From contig JAHBMJ010000221.1 in NCBI GenBank assembly GCA_018398765.1, positions 40,001 to 53,223 of the forward strand: DNA of 13,223 bases, in the 5' to 3' direction. The stretch comes from Chromera velia. Its lineage: Eukaryota > Sar > Chromeraceae. Positions 8,292-13,223 of the stretch are shown here, piece by piece (positions within the stretch are counted from its first letter, which is position 1; each line of letters begins with the position of its first letter). The notes under the pieces were generated by a model that worked only from the letters and a program-made list of their open reading frames with translations, did no database searches and was not told the origin of the DNA. Position numbers and translations under genes: made by a program.

Positions 8292-8471
8292 AGATTCGAT
8301 TCTCCTGACACGCATCCAGAAAAATGCTTGATTGAACTGTGCAGAGTACACTCATTCTCTGGACTCATTCTCGCAGGAAGGTCAGTCAAAAAACTGCTGC
8401 TTAGCTACATGTACAGACGCAGGATTGACTGCAAATTCGAACTTACTGGTAGGCCTGTTACCCCCATCTAG
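8292..8471 (+). pseudogene. Unassigned coding-like fragment (59 codons open, no start)
   Basis: The frame opens after TAA at 8289-8291 and stops at TAG 8469-8471. The peptide has even, non-repetitive composition: it begins RFDSPDTHPEKCLIELCR, contains SGLILAGRSVKKLLLSYMY and then a basic segment RRRIDCKFELTG. No early ATG exists, so it would be an internal exon or a broken piece. A CTCGCAG at 8379-8385 could be a splice acceptor inside it. I do not recognise a family. It lies directly after the minisatellite and before another fragment on the same strand. Confidence 0.3.
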
Positions 8472-8566
8472 TCCAGATATATAGGAGAATTTGCAGCTAC
8501 ATTTATCCAATACCATGCAGTTCTTTTTTTTTGTTATCAAAAATCGTAGCTAGCTTATGCTTGCAG

Positions 8567-8725
8567 GTCAGTCTGACTCATGCAGTCATTTCCTGCAAAT
8601 CTCATACAGTCGTGGGTCAATATCTATCTGAGTGTGTCTGGGTACACACTCCAGACTTAGGCGTAGAAGGCCTGACACTCCATCAATGGTGGCACACACT
8701 TTGGATTTCAGTCGTAGCGCTGTGA
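8567..8725 (+). pseudogene. Unassigned coding-like fragment after an acceptor-like site
   Basis: A T-rich run and CTTGCAG end at 8566. The following frame is open for 52 codons to TGA at 8723-8725 and reads VSLTHAVISCKSHTVVG, then YLSECVWVHTPDLGVEGLTL, then a Trp-rich end (QWWHTLWISVVAL). Codon use looks natural and there is no low complexity. It could be a last exon following 8292-8471 or a separate relic. The family is unknown. Confidence 0.28.
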
Positions 8726-9644
8726 CAGACCGATAAAGGTAACACACACCAGAGATAGAACAGAGTGGACTCTAAAGTAGGACTTAGTGGAATTCAAAGT
8801 AACTTTTAAATTTACTATATTGTAGCTTCATTATAAAGCAAAACTAGGTTATTTAAAACAATCTAGAGCCTTTTAAAGCATTTAAAGTCGTCACTTCTAT
8901 GCAAATCTGCTCAAATATACTCAAAAGACTGGTTGATTAGCTAAGGTGCATGATGGGAAAAATTACGATCACCGCGGCACGTGGAAGTTAGTAAATATTA
9001 CCTACAAAGAAATACACAGGCACAACACTAATGGATATGCTCAAAAGCAACGTTTAGCGCCGCTAATTAAGTACAAAGAATTGCTTCTTCTATAAGGGAA
9101 ACAGTGCAGGAAGGAGGGCTTCATAGCTAGGCTGGTCAGACCAGACAGGAGGTGGTCAGCGGGGGTCAGAAAGGATTCCGAAGAACAGAGCACAGAAACA
9201 ACATAATTCTATTCACAAAGAACTGACACTACACAGCGTAAAAGCTTGCAAATCGTTCTGCGTGTATCAATGAGAAACTGTGAAAAAGAAGGATAAGTCT
9301 GTGGGTAGATCCAGATGTTTAGAGGGAGACCAGTACAGAGTGCCACAAATGAGAAAGAATGAACGAGTAAGGAGCACTTGCGTCAGGATAGTATGGACCG
9401 CTTTAAAAGATTGATACATATGGAGCAAGTAGAAAATATTCAAATGCATGAAAGCTGAGCGATTGGTCTGGGTGGAAAAATGTCTGGCACGACTGAAAGC
9501 TGTGCAAAGCTTCTGAATCAGAAGAGGCTATCAAAAAATGGAGGCTCTGTGTTGGCAGCACTCCATTCACCCATCTGCCAAAAACAGAAAACTACTTTGT
9601 GCACCACACACACCGGACCCAGACAGACGCGCCCCTATGGGACT
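8726..9644. other. No convincing gene; partly AT-rich
   Basis: Positions 8780-9070 are AT-rich. CTGGTC/GACCAG arms form a 13-bp palindrome at 9132-9144 inside a GGTCAG-rich patch (9130-9170). A 60-codon minus-strand frame at 9267-9449 (hydrophobic, Phe/Leu-rich) and a plus-strand frame from 9480 were looked at, but neither is convincing. Nothing else is seen. Confidence 0.45.
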
Positions 9645-9835
9645 CTACCTCCTGAACCCCTCCACAGCAAAGCCGGGCTCGCCTTCGTTGAAGGCAGTCT
9701 GCATTCCTGCCCCCCCAATCCCTGCCTGCATGAGTTGCGCAGCAAGTTCATAGAGAGCTGCCTGCTCCTGCGAAGGCTGTTTGGCCACCGCGCCTAAGAC
9801 AGCTAGGTCCTGGCAAGTTCTGCTTGTTCATTGTT
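9645..9835 (-). pseudogene. Unassigned minus-strand terminal exon with a likely frameshift
   Basis: Read on the minus strand, a pyrimidine-rich run and CTTGCAG end opposite 9836, a good 3' splice site. The first bases read NNEQAELAR. After a one-step frame change near 9807-9812, the other frame reads LAVLGAVAKQPSQEQAALYE, then LAAQLMQAGIGGAGMQTAF and ends GFAVEGFRR with TAG at 9645-9647. Composition is Ala/Gln-rich, helical and non-repetitive, more protein-like than the plus-strand frames across the same bases. I do not recognise the family. If the frame change is real, the copy is broken. Upstream exons were not found. Confidence 0.35.
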
Positions 9836-10246
9836 CTGCAAGAAGGATTGCAAGAGCAGAAAGCACAGTGCAGAGCAATATAAAGCAACATATAGGTCTT
9901 GAGACTCATACAGAGTAGGAGACAGAATGAGAGCACCGGAGAAAACAAAACAACTTAATTGCCACCAGGCATAACCCTAGGCACAACCAGGTAGCTCTGA
10001 GATGCTTCCAGAAAGCACAAGAGCAGAATGCACAAGTAGAGAAACGTAGGAATCTACTATAAAGCAGTATAGTACAGAGCAATACCCATAGAGGGGCGTT
10101 GAGAAGAGGACACAGACGGAGATGGAAAAAGACAACAGCAACAATGAGCTGAATACTTCCACAGTTGATACTCTACAGACGATTAAAAGTCAACATGCAG
10201 ACATATAGCATACACATTGACCAACCTTCTCTGTAGGTCTTTGCAG
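9836..10246. other. No gene recognised; contains a 17-bp direct repeat
   Basis: CAAGAGCAGAAAGCACA at 9851-9867 recurs with one mismatch at 10018-10034, and AGAGCAATA follows both at different distances, suggesting an old local duplication. A pyrimidine-poor CTTTGCAG at 10239-10246 could serve as the acceptor for the next feature. Confidence 0.4.
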
Positions 10247-10892
10247 GGATGCATTGAAAGCTTCAGGTGATACAAAAATATTTCCTGCTGTCTGTCTAAT
10301 GGTTGAGCAGACGAATCAAGACTAAATACATTCAAGGAGGGCTGCATGCAGAGACTATGATGTAGTCCGTATCCTCCGTGAGACAGCCCCTCAGTCCTCT
10401 TCTGAATCAAATGTTTCTTCTTCTTCTTCTTTTTCTTCTTCTTCTTCTTTTTCTTCTTCCTCTTCTTCTGCTTTTTCCAGGAGGCGATTGAAAGAAGGAG
10501 GAGAGCTTGCTGCAAAATACATCATTCATCCAAATGAGGTGAGAAAGTTTTTAGGAAAAGATGGCAAGAAACAAGAAGTATGGGTAGTTGAAAAGTTGCT
10601 GGTAGCCAGGAAAGAAGGAAGAAAGAAAGAGTACAAAGTAAAGTGGAAAGGCGGTGAAGAGTCTTCGGTGCAAGAAGGTGAGTTCATTGGTTTTTCGCCG
10701 AAAGAGAAGCCTTAGGCAGCTATGGAAAAGAAAAGCAAACAACATGAAAAGAAAAAGAAAACGGCGCAAGCAAAAGTACAAAAAAAGAAGAGATCGTGAT
10801 GGACTGCTGATAGTGAGTCAGAAGATGCCTTGTCATTAGATGATCATGATGAAGATCAAGATTGGGATCAGGGCAGAGCAAGTCCATGCTAG
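10247..10892 (+). pseudogene. Chromodomain-containing frame with three in-frame stops
   Basis: A single frame carries protein-like sequence throughout, interrupted by TAA 10323-10325, TAG 10713-10715 and TGA 10797-10799, and ending at TAG 10890-10892. In order: an unassigned segment (KASGDTKIFPAVCLMVEQTN; after the stop, CRDYDVVRILRETAPQ), a Ser-rich linker encoded by the TTC tract (10414-10469), RRRLKEGGELAAKYIIHPNE, then a chromodomain at about 10578-10685 (VWVVEKLLVARKEG, then KKEYKVKWKGG), a Lys-rich tail and an acidic tail (SESEDALSLDDHDEDQDWDQ). The first two aromatic positions of the methyl-lysine cage are present as Trp; the third and the usual W-E-P are absent. Chromodomains bind methylated histones and also end some retroelement integrases. 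Alternatively, a splice acceptor at 10480 makes 10481-10715 a last exon. Confidence 0.55.
10414..10469 (+). repeat. TTC/TCT trinucleotide tract
   Basis: Nearly pure TTC with a few TTTTTC and CCTC interruptions. In the frame of the chromodomain it encodes poly-Ser with occasional Phe; on the other strand it gives poly-Lys. It could instead be the polypyrimidine tract before the CCAG at 10477-10480. Confidence 0.85.
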
Positions 10893-11161
10893 GAGAACCA
10901 GAAGACGCTAAAAAATATAGAGATATGTACAGTCACACTTATCATATAAAAACTCAATTAAAAAATTATAAAAATAGATTTCCATAAACTTTTTTCCCTA
11001 GGAAATCTAAAGAATAAACCAAGCTACCTACTTCAAGTTATAAAAAAAATAATTCTATTTTTATTTATCTTTTTTTTTTTGGGAAAAAAAAAAATCATAG
11101 GTGGTTTGATTTAGAGAACACACTCCAACAATAGGTCTAGCTCATGTGACACTCTACCTGA
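10893..11161. other. AT-rich sequence without a gene
   Basis: Long A and T runs occur at 11041-11050 and 11069-11094, with no open frame. It is likely a 3' flank of the chromodomain frame. ACACACTCC words begin at its right end and lead into the 14-bp array. Confidence 0.55.
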
Positions 11162-11231
11162 ACACACTCCGATAGACACACTCTGATTAACACACTCCGA
11201 AAATACACTCCGCAAAACATAGTCCGATTTT
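11162..11231 (+). repeat. 14-bp tandem array, five units
   Basis: Units are 11162-11175 ACACACTCCGATAG, 11176-11189 ACACACTCTGATTA, 11190-11203 ACACACTCCGAAAA, 11204-11217 TACACTCCGCAAAA and 11218-11231 CATAGTCCGATTTT. There are no indels, and the core (A)CACTCCGA is conserved while the last four bases vary. Isolated copies of the core occur nearby (ACACACTCC at 11119-11127, ACACTCCGA at 11261-11269). Confidence 0.92.
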
Positions 11232-11339
11232 AGGTCCTAAGCCTCTAGCCTAAGCCCGGAACACTCCGAGAGTTACCGTCCCACGCATGCAGTACGGCTC
11301 CGATGTTTACGCTTGAATACGCTTGAGGGGCACGTTTAG

Positions 11340-11609
11340 GCTTTTTTCGCAGTCAAGTTCAGTTTCGCAGGGGAGTCGCACGGAGCTGTTACATTGCATG
11401 ACGGATGGGTGTCGAAGTCGGGCAACTTCACGCGTTACCCCTTAAGCCAAGTCGCTGGGGTATACAGATCTAGACAAGAATTAACCGAGGCCCTGGGCCC
11501 TGGTACTAGCTATAACGCCCCGGCAATGTTGATTCGTGCCACGAATCGTGCGCATATAGTTGCTATTCGGGCTCAACTAATTAAGCGATACATAAAAATT
11601 TCTCTATAA
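11340..11609 (+). CDS. Unassigned open frame, possibly an exon
   Basis: The frame is open from after TAG 11337-11339 to TAA 11607-11609. A T-run and CGCAG end at 11352, so an exon could begin at 11353. The peptide is even in composition: FAGESHGAVTLHDGWVSKSG, then NFTRYPLSQVAGVYRSRQEL, then a segment rich in Ala, Arg and Ile (MLIRATNRAHIVAIRAQLI). There is no ATG before 11525, so it would need splicing or be a fragment. No family is recognised. Its right end overlaps the stop region of the minus-strand frame that follows. Confidence 0.28.
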   Translation, partial: AFFAVKFSFAGESHGAVTLHDGWVSKSGNFTRYPLSQVAGVYRSRQELTEALGPGTSYNAPAMLIRATNRAHIVAIRAQLIKRYIKISL

Positions 11610-12252
11610 GACGGCCTGCGCATGTATATATACTCTGAAGCTTTTTGAACGCCGTTTTCCTCCAAAACTCAACTTGTTTGAGTCGTATAATTCAATCTGC
11701 TTACTCCACAGCAATTGTTGTAGTATAGAGTGAATGCTTGGTGCGTTCCCTGACTCTGTGAGTGTAGCAATATTATAAAAAGAGGAACGTCCCAGCATGT
11801 GCTGCTTATCCCCGACCAAAGGATAATAAAGGATAAAAACTTTTGTTTGTGCCCCCCTTTTGATGCCGGACTCGACGGGAGCACCCACTATGATACGTTG
11901 GCGCACAGTGCGCGCCCACTCTCGTATATTATTATCGCCTCGAGGGGCAGCTTAGCTCTGCTGAGATCAGCCGAGAGGCCCTGAAATCACACGCATTCGC
12001 ATAATACATTTTTTCATTTTTGGGGGGGGGATCGGCTCTGTCTCTGTCACGGTGTTGCCCAAGTCCAAAAATGTGCCCTTCAAGCAACTTGTACAAAGCC
12101 GTGATCACACATGCCTTATAATTATACTTTACGCATACGTACCCCTCAAGTAACTCGCACGGAGTTGCTTCATATATATGACGTACGCGCGATCCCGAAA
12201 AGTATACTTCGCGCGCGTGTTGCCGTGGCTTCCGCCCCATTGCAGCACACAA
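11604..12252 (-). pseudogene. Unassigned minus-strand gene relic in two overlapping frames
   Basis: The upstream part is open at 11932-12252 and the downstream part at 11604-11951, on the same strand, overlapping by 20 bases. That is the pattern of one reading frame broken by a single indel, about 220 codons in all. The downstream part reads naturally (RQRIIVGAPVESGIKRGAQT, KVFILYYPLVGDKQHMLG) and ends with a basic segment. The upstream part holds an internal repeat, each copy with the word LLEG, encoded by 12073-12102 and 12139-12168. A run of nine G at 12022-12030 lies in the upstream part. No family is recognised; start and splice sites are unclear. A plus-strand frame (12111-12404) overlaps and is less protein-like. 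Confidence 0.28.
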
Positions 12253-12305
12253 GACATGCCCAAGCCCCTAATGGTATGCATCAATCAAATATTAACGGAC
12301 CTCCT

Positions 12306-12387
12306 AAGTGGCCCCCCGAGGCACTCACCCAACTAGTTGGGTGTATCCCATATAATATAGTCCCGGAAAGTGAAGCGGGGGGCACTT
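12306..12387. repeat. 82-bp inverted repeat with a 16-bp palindrome inside
   Basis: AAGTGGCCCCCCG at 12306-12318 pairs with CGGGGGGCACTT at 12376-12387, with one base missing. The interior includes the perfect palindrome ACCCAACTAGTTGGGT at 12327-12342. GGCACTCACC and GGCACTTACC form a related direct pair. It could extrude as a cruciform or mark the terminus of a small element. Confidence 0.75.
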
Positions 12388-12554
12388 ACCAAACAATCCC
12401 TTAAGCCCACGCATGCATGCAGCTTTCATAAAAAAAAAGGCCCCAGAAAGCTTTGCTCCAAATTGGCTTAGAAAAGCGGTAGAATAGGCTACGTACATTG
12501 AAACCGATCGCAATGATCCACCCCCCTCCCCCCGGCTCCTGCTTCTCTAAGTAA

Positions 12555-12740
12555 GTTCTCTCTCTCGCAAAAGATGCGAAGAAGAAAAAAAAAGAAGAAG
12601 AGAAAGTCCCCCACCTTCTTTTTCCGAGAGAAGAAGAGGAGAAGCTTCTGGAGAAGGTGCAAAGAAGAGAAGGAAAAAAGAAGAGAAATAGAGAATCGTC
12701 GCTCCGTCTCCTTCTTGCCAACCTGTTTTTTTACTTTTAG
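12555..12740 (+). other. Purine-rich stretch with one Lys/Glu-rich open frame
   Basis: Open from after TAA 12552-12554 to TAG 12738-12740, this frame reads DAKKKKKEEEKVPHLLFPRE, then a Glu/Lys/Arg-rich coiled-coil-like segment, then a short hydrophobic end. The low complexity of the DNA (GAAGAA words) explains most of this, and there is no start codon. It might be an old exon; I would not annotate it as a gene. The rest of 12400-12744 shows nothing else. Confidence 0.2.
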
Positions 12741-12744
12741 CATG

Positions 12745-13135
12745 TTCGTCTGCTTTCTGTTTCCCGGTCTCCTTCTTACCTGCTTACTGCTTTTCTTTGG
12801 GCACGCTTGTCTAGCAGTGCATTTCGTCTGCCCGTCTCCTGCTTACCTGCTTGCCTTTTTCCTTCTATCACGCCCGCCTATGTTCTGTCTGCCCGTCTCC
12901 ATGCTGTATGTTCGTTCTTTTTTTTTTAGCACGCTTGCTTCAGTTCCATCAGCCTGCATTGTGCCTGCCCGTCTCCTTTCCTCCAGGACATTGGGCCGCA
13001 TTTTGTCTGACCGCCTCGTTCTTGCGCGCGTGCATCTTTCCTTCCAGCATGTCATCCTGCATTGTGTATTTCCGTCTCTTTTTGGCCCGCTTGCTTCTAT
13101 ATTTCTAGCGCGCCCAGCTCAATTTTGTCCGCAAA
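12745..13135 (+). repeat. Second minisatellite, pyrimidine-rich, modal unit about 61 bp
   Basis: The word CCCGTCTCC or a close variant marks units starting at 12763, 12831, 12892, 12968, 13010 and 13071 (spacings 68, 61, 76, 42, 61). Between them recur TTACCTGCTTGC, a T-run leading to TAGCACGC or ATCACGC, CTTGC, and TGCATTTTGTCTG. Copies are diverged and unequal in length. The open frames on both strands here (12843-13108) are by-products of the repeat. Confidence 0.75.
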
Positions 13136-13187
13136 GAGAAAGAAATAGAAAGAAAAGAACGACAGAACAGAGAGAGAGAAGAGAAAC

Positions 13188-13223
<36 letters not shown>
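13136..13223 (+). repeat. Purine-rich tract ending in a (GA)n microsatellite
   Basis: GAAA and GAGA words grade into a perfect AG alternation from about 13191 to the end of the window. The abrupt change from pyrimidine-rich to purine-rich on the same strand occurs near 13130. Confidence 0.9.

Noticed and set aside
7507-8355. Open frames on both strands with Lys/Arg-rich or Leu/Cys/Phe-rich repeats, resembling repeat proteins
   Set aside because: The 38-bp DNA unit shifts frame from copy to copy and is open in several frames; the peptides are by-products of the minisatellite.
10183-10515. Minus-strand 110-codon frame with a poly-Lys run
   Set aside because: The poly-Lys comes from the TTC tract; the plus strand carries the chromodomain.
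10323-10799. Reassigned stop codons as an explanation for in-frame stops
   Set aside because: All three stop codons occur within decayed frames, and the helicase gene ends normally at TAG, so no single reassignment fits.
12401-12743. Minus-strand Phe/Ser-rich frames suggestive of membrane proteins
   Set aside because: They are reverse reading of GAA/AAG purine-rich DNA and low-complexity, with no plausible helix pattern.
12843-13108. Cys/Phe-rich plus-strand open frame with apparent hydrophobic segments
   Set aside because: It follows the period of the 61-bp minisatellite and has no independent support.

Overview
This is a eukaryotic window. The only gene that can be named with confidence is in pieces: three exons separated by long spliceosomal GT-AG introns. 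The introns are pyrimidine-rich, full of short tandem repeats, and carry repeated GCATGC hexamers. That texture recalls coccidian apicomplexans (a Sarcocystis-like genome, where LINE-like elements are reported, would fit), but some algae look similar. The assignment is inference and not secure.

Layout, left to right. (1) 1-2214, plus strand: the 3' end of a Ski2/Mtr4-type RNA helicase gene. Exons 216-316, 854-903 and 2129-2214 join in phase to give the C-terminal DSHCT domain and a TAG stop. (2) 2215-3144: no gene seen; a 12-bp tandem repeat and A-rich sequence. (3) 3145 to about 5960, plus strand: a strongly C-biased block that reads as a decayed retroelement. It has a long first frame (3145-4143, continuing in another frame to 4178) and a reverse transcriptase relic (4682-5802) with recognisable motifs broken by stops and a frameshift. 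A 305-bp GC-rich segment with perfect 16-bp terminal inverted repeats (4154-4458) sits between them. (4) 5960-7250: a small hairpin cluster, an unassigned coding-like stretch (6227-6725) and AT-rich sequence. (5) 7250-8250: a degenerate minisatellite whose best copies have a 38-bp unit. (6) 8290-10900: scattered coding-like fragments, including a minus-strand exon (9645-9835) and a plus-strand frame with a chromodomain, broken by three in-frame stops (10247-10892). (7) 10893-12400: AT-rich sequence, a 14-bp x 5 tandem array, unassigned coding-like frames on both strands and a large inverted repeat. (8) 12400-13223: purine-rich sequence, a second minisatellite of about 61 bp that appears related to the first in inverted orientation, and a terminal (GA)n run.

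The helicase end is probably a working host gene: splice phases, conserved residues and stop all agree. Almost everything downstream looks like a graveyard of mobile and repeated DNA beside that gene. All three stop codons occur inside the decayed frames, so decay explains them better than an altered genetic code. I did not find a clearly new functional system. The most notable items are the splice donor built into a tetranucleotide microsatellite, the terminal-inverted-repeat insert inside the retroelement, and the chromodomain frame.
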